Translations under genes and position numbers: made by a program
Part shown: piece after piece, positions 40,022 to 49,648 of the stretch
Layout of the letters: each line of letters opens with the position of its first letter
Numbering within the stretch: the first letter of the stretch is position 1
The notes under the pieces: generated by a model
The model's database searches: none
The model's input: only the letters and a program-made list of their open reading frames with translations
Told to the model about the DNA's origin: nothing
Source of the DNA: Reyranella massiliensis 521
GTDB taxonomy: Bacteria; Pseudomonadota; Alphaproteobacteria; Reyranellales; Reyranellaceae
DNA: 64,000 nt
Assembly (NCBI GenBank): GCA_945860205.1
Contig: CAMARK010000004.1
Span: 25,192-89,191 of the forward strand
Direction: 5' to 3'

Positions 40022-41888
40022 GCAGATGGCCTTCGCCACGGAACGACGGTGGCTCCTCGACTTTATGCTCGGCCAGGTGTTCAGCTTCTGCGGCGGCTTC
40101 CTGCTGCCGGCTCCACATGTCGGCATAGAGGCCGTCCAGGGCCAGCAGATCGCCATGGCGGCCGCGCTCGACGACGCGGCCGCGGTCGAGCACCACGATC
40201 TCGTCGGCGTTGATGACGGTCGACAGCCGGTGGGCGATCACCACCGTGGTGCGGCCCCGGCTGACCTCTTCCAGCGAGCGCTGGATCTCCTGCTCGGTGC
40301 GGGTGTCGAGGGCACTGGTCGCCTCGTCGAACAGCAGGATCCGCGGGTTCTTGAGGATGGTGCGAGCGATTGCTACGCGCTGCTTCTCGCCGCCCGAGAG
40401 TTTCAGGCCGCGCTCGCCCACCGTGGCGTCGTAACCCTGCGGCAGCGCCACGATGAAATCGTGGATCCGCGCCAGGCGGGCGGCCTGCTCGACCTCCTCG
40501 CGGCTGGCTTCAGGGCGGCCGTAGGCGATGTTGTAGTAGATGGTGTCGTTGAACAGCACTGTATCCTGCGGCACCACCCCGATCGCCGCCCGCAGGCTTG
40601 CCTGCTGCACCTCGCGGATGTCCTGGCCGTCGATCTTCACGGTGCCGGCCGCCACGTCATAGAAACGGAAGAGGATGCGCGAGACCGTCGACTTTCCGGC
40701 GCCGCTTGAGCCTACGATCGCCACGGTGTTTCCGGCCGGCACGCGAAAGCTCACATTGTGCAGGATCGGCCGCGCCTTCTCGTAATGGAAGTCGACATGA
40801 TCGAACACGATCTCGCCGCCGGTGACGGCGAGCGCCGGTGCACCCGGCCGGTCGGCGATTTCGGCATCGACGTCGAGCAGGCCGAACATCTTCTCCATGT
40901 TCACCAGTGCGCTCCTGATCTCGCGATAGGCGAAGCCCAGCATGTTGAGCGGCACGTAGAGCTGGATCAGGAAGGCGTTCACCGCCACGAAATCGCCGAG
41001 CGTCATCGTGCCGTGGATGACGCCGTAGCCGGCCATGGACATGACTGCCACCAGGCCGACCGCGATGATCGCGCCCTGGCCGATGTTCAGCAGCGACAAG
41101 GTCCGGCTCGAGCGGATCGCCGCCGTCTCGTAGCGCCGTCGGCCGACGTCGTAGCGTCGCGCCTCGTGGGGCTCGTTGCCGAAGTACTTGACCGTCTCGT
41201 AGTTCAGCAGGCTGTCGATGGCCTTGGCGTTGGCATCGGTGTCGGCATCGTTCATTCGGCGCACGAACTTGATGCGCCATTCCGACAGCACGACCGAGAA
41301 CAGGATGTAGGTCGTGACGGCGCCCAGCGTGACGGCCATGAAGCGCCAGTCGTAGAGGGTCCACAGGATGCCGCTCACCAGGACGATCTCGAACAGGGTC
41401 GGCAGGATGTTGAAGGTGGTGAAGCGGATCAGGAACTCCATGCCCTGCGTGCCGCGCTCGATGACCCGGCTGAGCCCGCCGGTCTGGCGTTCGAGGTGGT
41501 ATCGCAGAGACAGTGCATGGAGATGCCGAAAGACCTCCAGGGCGAGGTTGCGAATCGCTCGCTGCGACACCGGCGCAAAAATGGCATCGCGGACCTCGCC
41601 GAAAGCCTGGGCGAGGACACGCGCGACGCCATAGGCCAGGATCAGGGCGATCGGCACCGCGACGGCCTGGGCCGCAGGCTCCCCCAGCGCGTCGACAGCG
41701 TGCTTGTAGAGGATCGGGACGTAGACGTTGGTGACCTTGGCCAGAACCAGCAGCACCATGGCAATCACGACGCGGACGCGCAGCCCGATTTCACCCTTTG
41801 GCCACAAATGGCGGCCCATGATGGCGATCACCGCCCAGGTACGCGAGGCGCCCATCTCGGGAGCGCGATCGTTGGCGGGAGGCGACAT
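40008..41888 (-). CDS. Atm1/HMT1-type ABC exporter (fused permease-ATPase)
   Basis: 626 aa with six membrane helices in the first 320 residues. The ATPase domain has Walker A GSSGAGKS (393-400), signature LSGGEKQR (about 497-504), Walker B ILLFDEATSALD and H-loop AHRLST. The N-terminal stretch KVTNVYVPILYKHAVDAL is characteristic of the Atm1 family, which in mitochondria and alphaproteobacteria exports glutathione-based sulfur/metal conjugates. ATG 41888 is chosen by family alignment; an open frame continues to 42149. Divergent from DUF3108. Confidence 0.93.
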   Translation of the reverse strand: MSPPANDRAPEMGASRTWAVIAIMGRHLWPKGEIGLRVRVVIAMVLLVLAKVTNVYVPILYKHAVDALGEPAAQAVAVPIALILAYGVARVLAQAFGEVRDAIFAPVSQRAIRNLALEVFRHLHALSLRYHLERQTGGLSRVIERGTQGMEFLIRFTTFNILPTLFEIVLVSGILWTLYDWRFMAVTLGAVTTYILFSVVLSEWRIKFVRRMNDADTDANAKAIDSLLNYETVKYFGNEPHEARRYDVGRRRYETAAIRSSRTLSLLNIGQGAIIAVGLVAVMSMAGYGVIHGTMTLGDFVAVNAFLIQLYVPLNMLGFAYREIRSALVNMEKMFGLLDVDAEIADRPGAPALAVTGGEIVFDHVDFHYEKARPILHNVSFRVPAGNTVAIVGSSGAGKSTVSRILFRFYDVAAGTVKIDGQDIREVQQASLRAAIGVVPQDTVLFNDTIYYNIAYGRPEASREEVEQAARLARIHDFIVALPQGYDATVGERGLKLSGGEKQRVAIARTILKNPRILLFDEATSALDTRTEQEIQRSLEEVSRGRTTVVIAHRLSTVINADEIVVLDRGRVVERGRHGDLLALDGLYADMWSRQQEAAAEAEHLAEHKVEEPPSFRGEGHLRVAD

Positions 41889-41994
41889 GGTCGGAAAAAT
41901 GCCTTTTCTGGCGCGCAAGTTGTGTGGCGGAGGGGGCGTGGGCCTTCTATCGTGCCGGTGACCTTGAAGTAAGCCCCCTGTAGAGAGGGATTTC

Positions 41995-42834
41995 ATGAGT
42001 TTTCGTAGGGCCTTGATCACGTTTGCCTTGAGCGTGAGCGTCCCCTTGACCGTAAGCGTCCCGGCGGCACTCGCCCAGGACGCTCGACAGGTCGACATCG
42101 GATACGAGATTACGTTCGCCGGCTTCGCCGGCTTCCGCATCGACGTCACCGCGCGCTTCGACGGTGCGAGCTACGACGTCGAGAGCCGCACCTTCAAGGA
42201 AGGGATGCTGCGGGCCGTCACCATGCACTACGACGGGCGCAACCGGGCATGGGGTGGCTTTTCACCCCAGGGCGCCCAGCCGAGCGCCGGCTCGCTGTCG
42301 ATCATCGTGGGCGACAAGCCGCGCACCTGGGTCGCGCAATACGGTGCCGGCGGCACGATGAGCGAGAAGCACAGCCCCGACTGGAAACCGCCGCCGCAGC
42401 ATGTGATTCCCGAGGACCAGCGCACCGGCTCGCTCGATCCGCTATCGGCGGCGCTCACTGTGGGTCTCGCCGGCGATGCAGCGTGTGATCGCACCGTGCC
42501 TAGCAACGACGGCAAGCGACGGATCGACATCATGATCCGCAAGATCGGCATGGAGTCCCCGGCCGCGGCAGGTGTGCCGACCGCGAAGGGCGATCTTCTG
42601 GTGTGCGAGATCTATACCAAACGCGTCGCTGGTGAATTCGAGGACGCGCCGAAAGAAGCCGAGACCAAGCGCGAGCAGCCGATGAAAATCTGGCTCGCCA
42701 GATTCGACAATTCGCAAGTGAGGTATCCCGCCAAGCTCGAGGCCAGCACCGGCTTCGGTACGATCCGCGGCAAGGTCCTGTGGTTCCGCGAGCGTCCGAT
42801 GACGCCGCAGGAAAGCCAGGCGATGAGGCGTTAG
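41995..42834 (+). CDS. DUF3108-domain secreted protein
   Basis: 279 aa with a signal peptide (FALSVSVPLTVSVPAALA). The mature part has IGYEITFAGFAGFRIDV and RIDIMIRK beta-rich blocks typical of DUF3108, a periplasmic, beta-barrel-like lipid-binding fold of unknown role. It is divergent from the Atm1-type exporter (106-nt gap) and convergent with the mutase gene (1-nt gap). A GAGAGGGA ribosome site precedes ATG 41995. Confidence 0.85.
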   Translation: MSFRRALITFALSVSVPLTVSVPAALAQDARQVDIGYEITFAGFAGFRIDVTARFDGASYDVESRTFKEGMLRAVTMHYDGRNRAWGGFSPQGAQPSAGSLSIIVGDKPRTWVAQYGAGGTMSEKHSPDWKPPPQHVIPEDQRTGSLDPLSAALTVGLAGDAACDRTVPSNDGKRRIDIMIRKIGMESPAAAGVPTAKGDLLVCEIYTKRVAGEFEDAPKEAETKREQPMKIWLARFDNSQVRYPAKLEASTGFGTIRGKVLWFRERPMTPQESQAMRR

Positions 42835-42835
42835 G

Positions 42836-45007
42836 TCAGGCTGCGCGCTTCTGGCTGCGCTGGCGCAGGATGCCGAGGATTTCGGCGGCGGCGGCGGGAA
42901 TGTTGGTGCCCGGGCCGTAGATCGCGGCGACGCCGATCTTCTTCAGGAAGTCGTAGTCCTGGGCGGGAATGACGCCGCCCACGATCACCATCACTTCGGC
43001 GCCGCCCTGCTTGGCCAGTTCGTCGATCAGCTGCGGCACCAACGTCTTGTGGCCCGCCGCCTGGCTCGACACGCCGATGACGTGCACGTCGTTCTCGATC
43101 GCCGCGCGCGCCGCTTCCTGCGGCGTCTGGAACAACGGGCCGATGTCGACGTCGAAGCCCAGATCGGCAAACGCCGTGGCGATCACCTTGGCGCCGCGAT
43201 CGTGGCCGTCCTGGCCCATCTTCACGACCATCAGACGCGGCCGGCGGCCTTCTTCCTCGGCGAAGGCCGCGATATCGGTGCGGATGCGGTCCAGCCCCTG
43301 GTCACCCTCCCATTCGCCGACATAGACGCCGGAGATCGAGCGCACGGTGGCCTGGTAGCGACCATAGACGCCCTCGAGCGCCGATGAGATCTCTCCCACC
43401 GTGGCACGCGCGCGCGTCGCTTCGATCGCCAGGCTCAACAGATTGCCGGTGCCGTTGCGCGCCGCATCGCCCAGCGCCTTCAGGGTGGCGACGCACTTGG
43501 CCTCGTCGCGGCTCTTGCGGATATTGTCCAGCCGCGTGACCTGCGATTCGCGGACCACATCGTTGTCGATGTCCATGACCTCGACCGTGGTACCGTCCTT
43601 GGGCTGGAACTTGTTCACGCCCACGATCACTTCCTCGCCGCGGTCGATGCGGGCCTGGCGGCGTGCCGAGGCCTCCTCGATGCGCATCTTGGGCATGCCG
43701 GCTTCGACCGCCTTGGTCATGCCGCCCAGCGCCTCGACCTCGGCAATCAGCTTGCGCGCCTCGGCGATCAGGCTCGCCGTCAGCGATTCGACGTAATAGC
43801 TGCCGGCCAGCGGGTCGATGACATTGGTGACGCCGGTCTCATGCTGGAGGATGAGCTGGGTGTTGCGCGCGATGCGCGAGGACGTGGGCGTCGGCAGTGC
43901 GATCGCCTCGTCGAAGGAATTGGTGTGCAGCGACTGGGTGCCGCCCAATACCGCCGCCATCGCCTCGTAGGCGGTGCGGATCACGTTGTTGTAGGGGTCC
44001 TGCTCGGTGAGCGACACGCCCGAGGTCTGGCAATGGGTGCGTAGCGACAGCGAATCGGCCTTCTTGGGCTCGAACGGTTTGACCAGCTCGGCCCACAGGA
44101 AGCGTGCGGCCCGGAGCTTTGCCACTTCCATGAAGAAATTCATGCCGATGCAGAAAAAGAACGAAAGCCTGGGCGCGAAGGCGTCGATGTCGAGGCCCTT
44201 GGCCTTGGCGGCACGGACATACTCGAGACCGTCGGCCAGGGTGAAGGCCAGCTCCTGGACCAGTGTCGAACCCGCCTCCTGCATGTGATAGCCGGAGATC
44301 GAGATCGAGTTGAACTTCGGCATGTACTTGGCCGTGTGCTCGATGATGTCGGCCACGATCCGCATCGAAGGTCCGGGCGGATAGATGTAGGTGTTCCGGA
44401 CCATGAACTCCTTGAGGATGTCGTTCTGGATCGTGCCGGAGAGCTTGTCCTGCGACACACCCTGTTCCTCGGCCGCCACGATGTAGCCGGCCAGCACCGG
44501 CAGCACGGCGCCGTTCATGGTCATCGACACGCTCATTTTGTCGAGCGGGATGCCGTTGAACAGGATCTTCATGTCCTCGACGGAATCGATCGCGACACCG
44601 GCCTTGCCGACGTCGCCCACCACGCGAGGATGGTCGGAATCGTAGCCGCGGTGGGTGGCGAGATCGAACGCCACCGAAAGGCCCATCTGGCCGGCCGCGA
44701 GATTGGCGCGATAGAACTTGTTGCTCTCCTCGGCGGTCGAGAAGCCGGCGTACTGGCGGACCGTCCACGGACGGCCGGCATACATCGTGGCCTTGGGGCC
44801 CCGGGTGAAGGGGGGGAAGCCCGGCAGTGAGCCCCCCAACTCCGAGCCCATCGTCTCGAGCTGCTCCAGGTCGGCGGCCGTATAGAGCGGCTTCACCGCG
44901 ATGCCCTCGGGGGTCATCCAGGTGAGGTCGTCCAAGGGCCGCTCGCGCAGTTCCTTGGCAGCGAGCTTTTCCCAGTCGGCGAGGGTCTTGTTCGGAAAAT
45001 CGGCCAT
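42836..45007 (-). CDS. Methylmalonyl-CoA mutase (single-chain)
   Basis: 723 aa. Converts (R)-methylmalonyl-CoA to succinyl-CoA with adenosylcobalamin, completing propionate use. The catalytic TIM barrel (about 40-560) contains the [40 protein letters not shown] region in pieces. The B12-binding domain (about 590-715) has DGHDRG (600-605), in which His 602 is the axial cobalt ligand, and the later GVSSQAAGH and [12 protein letters not shown] blocks. Single-chain layout (mutase and B12 domain fused) matches the scpA/mcm type. Functional partner of the MeaB and cobaltochelatase genes in this window. Confidence 0.96.
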   Translation of the reverse strand: MADFPNKTLADWEKLAAKELRERPLDDLTWMTPEGIAVKPLYTAADLEQLETMGSELGGSLPGFPPFTRGPKATMYAGRPWTVRQYAGFSTAEESNKFYRANLAAGQMGLSVAFDLATHRGYDSDHPRVVGDVGKAGVAIDSVEDMKILFNGIPLDKMSVSMTMNGAVLPVLAGYIVAAEEQGVSQDKLSGTIQNDILKEFMVRNTYIYPPGPSMRIVADIIEHTAKYMPKFNSISISGYHMQEAGSTLVQELAFTLADGLEYVRAAKAKGLDIDAFAPRLSFFFCIGMNFFMEVAKLRAARFLWAELVKPFEPKKADSLSLRTHCQTSGVSLTEQDPYNNVIRTAYEAMAAVLGGTQSLHTNSFDEAIALPTPTSSRIARNTQLILQHETGVTNVIDPLAGSYYVESLTASLIAEARKLIAEVEALGGMTKAVEAGMPKMRIEEASARRQARIDRGEEVIVGVNKFQPKDGTTVEVMDIDNDVVRESQVTRLDNIRKSRDEAKCVATLKALGDAARNGTGNLLSLAIEATRARATVGEISSALEGVYGRYQATVRSISGVYVGEWEGDQGLDRIRTDIAAFAEEEGRRPRLMVVKMGQDGHDRGAKVIATAFADLGFDVDIGPLFQTPQEAARAAIENDVHVIGVSSQAAGHKTLVPQLIDELAKQGGAEVMVIVGGVIPAQDYDFLKKIGVAAIYGPGTNIPAAAAEILGILRQRSQKRAA

Positions 45008-45062
45008 TGCCCGATATTTTTAACGCAAACCCAGGCCTTTGCCCATCCCGCGGACGCGGAAG

Positions 45063-46298
45063 CTAATCGTTGGCCAGGATCGTGTTTCGCACCAAGGGAT
45101 AGATCTGGCTGGCCCAGCGGCGGCCGCTGAACACGCCGTAGTGGCCGACACCGGCCTGCATATAGTGTTTCTTGCGATAGGGCCGCAGGCTGGAACAGAG
45201 ATCGTGGGCCGCCACGGTCTGGCCGATGGCGCAGATATCGTCGCGCTCGCCCTCGATCGTGAACAGGGCGGTGCGCCGGATCGCTTTGGGATTGACCCGC
45301 CTGCCCTTCCAGTCGAGTTCACCCTTGGCGAGGCGATGCTCCTGGAACACCCACTGCACGGTCTCGAGGTAGAACTCCGACGCCATGTCGAGCACGGCGA
45401 AATATTCGTCGTAGAAGGTTTTTATGGTGGCGGCCTGTTCAACCTCGCCCTTGGCCAGGTGCTTGTAGAGATCGACCTGCGCTTTGATGTGCCGCTCGGC
45501 GTTCATGCTCATGAAGGCGGTGAGCTGGACGAAGCCAGGATAGACGCGGCGCATGGCGCCGGGATAGCGCAGCGGCACGCGGTGGATCAGGTTCTGCTCG
45601 AACCAGCTGATCGGCTTGCCCATCGCCAGCTCGTTCACCTTGGTCGGGCTGACGCGGGTGTCGATGGGACCGGCCATCAAGGTCATGCTGCGCGGCTGGG
45701 CGGGATTGTCGTCCTCGGCCATGACCGCCGCCGCCGCCAAAGTCTGGACGCAGGGCTGGCACACGGCGATGACATGGGCGCCCGGCCCCATCGTCTCCAG
45801 GAACTTGATCAGGTGTTCGACATATTCGTCGAAGCCGAAGCGGCCGTTCCACAGGCCGACGTCGCGGGCATTGGCCCAGTCGGTGATATGGACGTCGTGC
45901 TCGGGCAGCAGGACCCGCACCGTGTCGCGCAGCAGGGTCGCGAAATGCCCGGAAAGCGGCGCCACCAGCAACACCCTGGGCTGCGGCGGGATGCCCGGCT
46001 TGGCGAAACGCAGCAGGGTGCCGAAGGGGGTGGCGAGCACCTCTTCCTCCTGCACCGGCACGACCCGATTGCCGACCGTGACCTCGTCGATGCCGAAGGA
46101 CGGCCGGCGGTGGCTGAGGGTGGCCCGGCTCATCATCTCGCAGAGCGCGCCGGCGGCCCGCCAGCTTTCCCGGGTCTCCGCCCCCCAGCTTCCCCGGGCC
46201 TCCGGCCCACTGCCCGCCAGGGTCTGCCCCGTGGCCGTCGCCCACGCCCGCATCGGCAGCATCATGTCGGCGGCGGACTGGTAGAGCGCATACAGCAT
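45063..46298 (-). CDS. phaZ: Intracellular polyhydroxyalkanoate depolymerase
   Basis: 411 aa. The PhaZ1-type family hydrolyses stored PHB granules using a Cys nucleophile. Here Cys 183 sits in VCQPCVQTLAAAAVM, the same number as the catalytic Cys of the Ralstonia enzyme. DWANARDVG, a family Asp block, and the C-terminal GVGHYGVFSGRRW with the catalytic His are intact. ATG 46298 is chosen from the family N-terminus (MLYALYQSAADMMLPMRAWA); the frame extends to 46409. Convergent with nothing; 55-nt gap to the mutase. Confidence 0.9.
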   Translation of the reverse strand: MLYALYQSAADMMLPMRAWATATGQTLAGSGPEARGSWGAETRESWRAAGALCEMMSRATLSHRRPSFGIDEVTVGNRVVPVQEEEVLATPFGTLLRFAKPGIPPQPRVLLVAPLSGHFATLLRDTVRVLLPEHDVHITDWANARDVGLWNGRFGFDEYVEHLIKFLETMGPGAHVIAVCQPCVQTLAAAAVMAEDDNPAQPRSMTLMAGPIDTRVSPTKVNELAMGKPISWFEQNLIHRVPLRYPGAMRRVYPGFVQLTAFMSMNAERHIKAQVDLYKHLAKGEVEQAATIKTFYDEYFAVLDMASEFYLETVQWVFQEHRLAKGELDWKGRRVNPKAIRRTALFTIEGERDDICAIGQTVAAHDLCSSLRPYRKKHYMQAGVGHYGVFSGRRWASQIYPLVRNTILAND

Positions 46299-46377
46299 GA
46301 GGGCGACCGGCTCGGAAATTGCACACACAACGCCTGTGACACAGACAGAACCCGCCGAATCGAGAGGGTTGGCGCCC

Positions 46378-47034
46378 ATGGCCGAGGCTTCGCTCACCGT
46401 CAGTAGCAAGAACTATTCCTCTTGGTCGCTGCGCGGCTTTCTTCTCTGCCGGATGGCCGGCCTGGACTTCGCTGAGCGGCTGGCGCCGATCGACGATCCG
46501 GCGACCCGGGCCGAGCTTTTGCTGCTGTCGCCGTCCTTTCTAGTGCCCTGCCTAGAACATGGGCAGGTGAAGGTCTGGGACACGCTGGCGATCGGCGAAT
46601 ACCTGAACGAGATCAAACCCGAGGCGAACCTGCTGCCGGCCGATCCGGTGGCGCGGGCCCATTGCCGGGCAATTTGCGGCGAAATGCATTCGGGCTTCGC
46701 CAACCTGCGCTCGGCGCTGCCGATGAACCTTAAGGCGCGGCACGACAGCTTCAAGGTGTGGGCCGGCGCCCAGGCCGACATCGAGCGGGTGATCGCGATC
46801 TGGCAGGAGTGCCTGAAAACCTACGGCGGGCCTTATCTTTTTGGCAAAACGCCCACGACCGCCGATGCCATGTACGCGCCGGTATGCGCACGCTTCATCA
46901 CCTACGACGTGAAGCTCGACCCGGTGTCGGCCGCCTACCGCGACCTGATGCTGCGGTTTCCGGCCATGCTGGAATGGACGGCGGCGGCCAAGTCGGAGCC
47001 GGAGGAAGTCGAGGAGCTGGACGTTGAATTCTGA
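46378..47034 (+). CDS. Glutathione S-transferase family protein
   Basis: 218 aa. N-terminal thioredoxin-fold half with SSKNYSSWSLRGFLLCRMAG (in pieces, likely catalytic Ser) and the glutathione gamma-Glu site PSFLVPCLEHG with the VWDTLAIGEYLNE block, then an all-helical C-terminal half. Its substrate is unknown. ATG 46378 is used; an open frame starts at 46297. Followed 9 nt later by a convergent DUF3833 gene. Confidence 0.88.
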   Translation: MAEASLTVSSKNYSSWSLRGFLLCRMAGLDFAERLAPIDDPATRAELLLLSPSFLVPCLEHGQVKVWDTLAIGEYLNEIKPEANLLPADPVARAHCRAICGEMHSGFANLRSALPMNLKARHDSFKVWAGAQADIERVIAIWQECLKTYGGPYLFGKTPTTADAMYAPVCARFITYDVKLDPVSAAYRDLMLRFPAMLEWTAAAKSEPEEVEELDVEF

Positions 47035-47043
47035 GAGTGAATT

Positions 47044-47571
47044 CTAGGATCCGGCCGCGCGGCGCAGGACGAGTTCGACGCGGCCGACGCGGAGACCCCA
47101 TTTGCCGACCGTCGCGCGGTTGATCAGCGAGCCGTCATCACGCAACGCCAGCACGTCGGAGAAATCGACGGTCCAGCCGCCCAACATGACCGAATACTCG
47201 AGCCGCACGACCTTATTCTCGGTCCAGGCGCGCGCCTTGCCGACGACATCCTCGCGCGTGCCGGCATAGACGCCCGGGCTTGTGCGCTCCAGCCGCCAGG
47301 TCTTGCGGTCCTTCTCGCCGTCGGCGTAGGCGAAATCCTCGACCAGGGTGAGCGTGCGGCCATCCCAGGAGCCCTCGATCACGACGCTGAAGCGCCGTTC
47401 CGAACCGGTCCAGCTGTTGGTGAACACACCCTCGCCGACCGTGCGGCCGGGAAAGAAGGTTTCCAGCACCAGCGGCGGCGCCGCGGCGGCAGCCGGGGTC
47501 TCCGGCGGCGATGCACAGGCACTGAGGAGAGAGGCGATAAGACCGACGGCGGCGATGCGTGATGTAGACAT
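47044..47571 (-). CDS. DUF3833-family lipoprotein
   Basis: 175 aa. A lipobox LLSAC near residue 19 predicts a lipoprotein with a short Pro/Ala linker, then the DUF3833 body (LETFFPGRTVGEGVFTNSW in pieces, ERRFSVVIEGSW). ATG 47571 has AAGG upstream; TTG 47586 is an alternative. Divergent from the Bug-receptor gene (90-nt gap). The family is unknown in function and is often near lipid or fatty-acid genes. Confidence 0.82.
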   Translation of the reverse strand: MSTSRIAAVGLIASLLSACASPPETPAAAAAPPLVLETFFPGRTVGEGVFTNSWTGSERRFSVVIEGSWDGRTLTLVEDFAYADGEKDRKTWRLERTSPGVYAGTREDVVGKARAWTENKVVRLEYSVMLGGWTVDFSDVLALRDDGSLINRATVGKWGLRVGRVELVLRRAAGS

Positions 47572-47661
47572 ATGCCTTGTACGCAAGCCGCGGCGCCCGG
47601 ATCACCCTTGTCGGCGACGCGGCTGCCGCGCAGACTTCGGCAAAAGAACCGGAGGAAACCA

Positions 47662-48642
47662 ATGTCGATCACCCGCCGCGGCGCGCTTGCTGGCCTGACC
47701 GGTCTCGCCGCTCTGCCCGCGTTCGAGGCGCGGGCCCAGGCGCCCTTCCCCAGCAAGCCGCTCACCCTGGTCGTGCCGTTCCCGGCGGGCGGTCCGGCCG
47801 ACATCTTTGGCCGCAACCTCGCGCAGGCGATGAGCCCGCACCTCGGCCAGCCGGTGCTGGTCGAGAACAAGAGCGGCGCGGCCGGCGTCACAGGCGTCGA
47901 CTTCGTCGCCAAGGCCGGCAGCGACGCCCATGTGATGGGCCTGATGAGCGCCAGCGCCGGCGCCATCATGCAGAACCTGATGCCCAAGATGCCCTACGAC
48001 CCGGCCAAGGACATCGCGCCGATCGTGCTGGTGGTGCGCGTGCAGGAGATCCTGGCGATCAACACCAAGCTCGGCATCAATGACCTCAAGACTTTCATCG
48101 CCCATGCCAAGGCCAATCCCGGCAAGGTGAGCTGCGGCTCGGCCGGCACCGGCGGCATCACCCATCTCGCCATCGAACTTTTCAAGCGCGAGACGGGCAC
48201 CGACCTGCTGCACGTGCCCTATCGCGGCGCAGCGCCCGCCACCAACGATCTTCTGGCCGGCACCGTCGACACGGTGCTGCTCGACATATCGGTACTGCTG
48301 CCGCACATCCGCGCCGGCACGGTGAAGCCGCTGGCCGTGACCTCGGACACAAGGGCGCCGCTGCTGCCCGACGTGCCGACCATGCGCGAGATGGGCTTCC
48401 CCAAAGTGAATTCCGACAACTGGTACGCGCTGATATCGCCAGGCAACGCGAGCCTGGAGCACCGCCAGAAGATCTTCGCGGCCGCCAGTGCGGCGCTGAA
48501 ATCAAAGGAGGTGATCGACGCCTATGCCGCCGTAGGCGGCGTGGTAGGCGGCGGCACCTCGGCCGAACTCGCGGCCTTCCTGCGCGAGGAAAACGCGAAA
48601 TGGGCGGCCGTCATCAAGGGCGCCGCCGTCAAATTGGAATAG
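47662..48642 (+). CDS. Bug-family tripartite tricarboxylate transporter receptor
   Basis: 326 aa with a Tat-like signal (SITRRGALAGLTGLAALPAFEARA). LTLVVPFPAGGPADIFGR (in pieces), VENKSGAAGVTGVDFVA and LDISVLLPHIRAGTVKPLAVTSD mark the TctC/Bug solute-binding fold, which captures carboxylates such as citrate or aromatic acids. No TctA/TctB membrane genes are nearby, so it is an orphan receptor, as is common for Bug proteins. Followed 20 nt later by an esterase gene. A role in feeding that hydrolase's product is inference. Confidence 0.92.
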   Translation: MSITRRGALAGLTGLAALPAFEARAQAPFPSKPLTLVVPFPAGGPADIFGRNLAQAMSPHLGQPVLVENKSGAAGVTGVDFVAKAGSDAHVMGLMSASAGAIMQNLMPKMPYDPAKDIAPIVLVVRVQEILAINTKLGINDLKTFIAHAKANPGKVSCGSAGTGGITHLAIELFKRETGTDLLHVPYRGAAPATNDLLAGTVDTVLLDISVLLPHIRAGTVKPLAVTSDTRAPLLPDVPTMREMGFPKVNSDNWYALISPGNASLEHRQKIFAAASAALKSKEVIDAYAAVGGVVGGGTSAELAAFLREENAKWAAVIKGAAVKLE

Positions 48643-48662
48643 CCAAACTGGAGTAGCCAGAA

Positions 48663-49616
48663 ATGCTCGATGCCGAAGCCCGCAACCTGCTCGACCTGAT
48701 GGACGCCGCCACCAAGGCCGGCCGGCCCAAGCTCGAAACCCTGCCGCACGCGGTCGGCCGCAAGGCGGTCGACAAGATGTCGGAGGAAGGCGAGGGCGAG
48801 CCGCCTGAAGTAGCCGACGTGGCCGACGGCGGCTTCGCGGGACCGGCGAGCGAGATCCGGTTCAGGCGCTACAGACCAATAGGTGCAAAGGCCGGGCTGC
48901 TGCCGACGCTGATCTATTATCACGGCGGCGGGTTCGTGATCGGCAATATTGAAACACACGATTCGACCTGCCGGCGGCTGGCGAACAAGAGCCGCTGCCA
49001 GGTGATTTCGATCGACTATCGCCTGGCGCCCGAGCATCCCTTCCCCGCCCCGATCGACGACGGCGTCGCGGCGTTCAGGCACATCCGGGACAACGCCGAA
49101 TCGTTCGGCGTCGACGCGGCGCGCATCGCCGTCGGCGGCGACTCGGCGGGCGGCGCGATGGCCGCGGTGGTGTGCCAGCTTTGCCGGGATGCCAAGGAGA
49201 CGGGGCCGGCGTTCCAGATGCTGATCTATCCGGCGACCGACAGCAGCCAGGAGAGCGCCTCGCGCAAGGCGTTTGCGGAGGGGTATTTCCTCTCCGGGCC
49301 GCTGATGACGTGGTTCTGGGAGGCCTATGTGCCGGACGAGGACACCGACCTCGCCGACCTCCGCCTCTCGCCGCTGCTGGCCAAGGACTTCACCGGCCTG
49401 CCGCCGGCCTTCGTGCTGACCGCCGGCTACGACCCGCTGCGCGACGAGGGCCGGGCCTATGCCGACAGGCTCATCGATGCCGGGGTGAAGACGACCTACG
49501 TGAACTACCCCGGCACCATCCACGGCTTCTTCTCGATGACCCGGTTCTTGAGCCAGGGGCTCAAGGCCAACGACGAGGCGGCGGCGGTCCTGGGCGCTTT
49601 CATGGACAAAGTCTGA
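48663..49616 (+). CDS. Alpha/beta hydrolase (HSL-type esterase)
   Basis: 317 aa. HGGGFVIGN (oxyanion hole) at about 88-96, GDSAGG (nucleophile Ser, about 160-165), and the C-terminal GTIHGFF with the catalytic His are clear. It belongs to the hormone-sensitive-lipase/Est family of carboxylesterases. No signal peptide is seen, so it is cytosolic. It lies just after the Bug receptor on the same strand. The natural ester is unknown. Confidence 0.9.
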   Translation: MLDAEARNLLDLMDAATKAGRPKLETLPHAVGRKAVDKMSEEGEGEPPEVADVADGGFAGPASEIRFRRYRPIGAKAGLLPTLIYYHGGGFVIGNIETHDSTCRRLANKSRCQVISIDYRLAPEHPFPAPIDDGVAAFRHIRDNAESFGVDAARIAVGGDSAGGAMAAVVCQLCRDAKETGPAFQMLIYPATDSSQESASRKAFAEGYFLSGPLMTWFWEAYVPDEDTDLADLRLSPLLAKDFTGLPPAFVLTAGYDPLRDEGRAYADRLIDAGVKTTYVNYPGTIHGFFSMTRFLSQGLKANDEAAAVLGAFMDKV

Positions 49617-49648
49617 CACTGACTGTGCGTGTTTGTGCTTTCTTGTTC

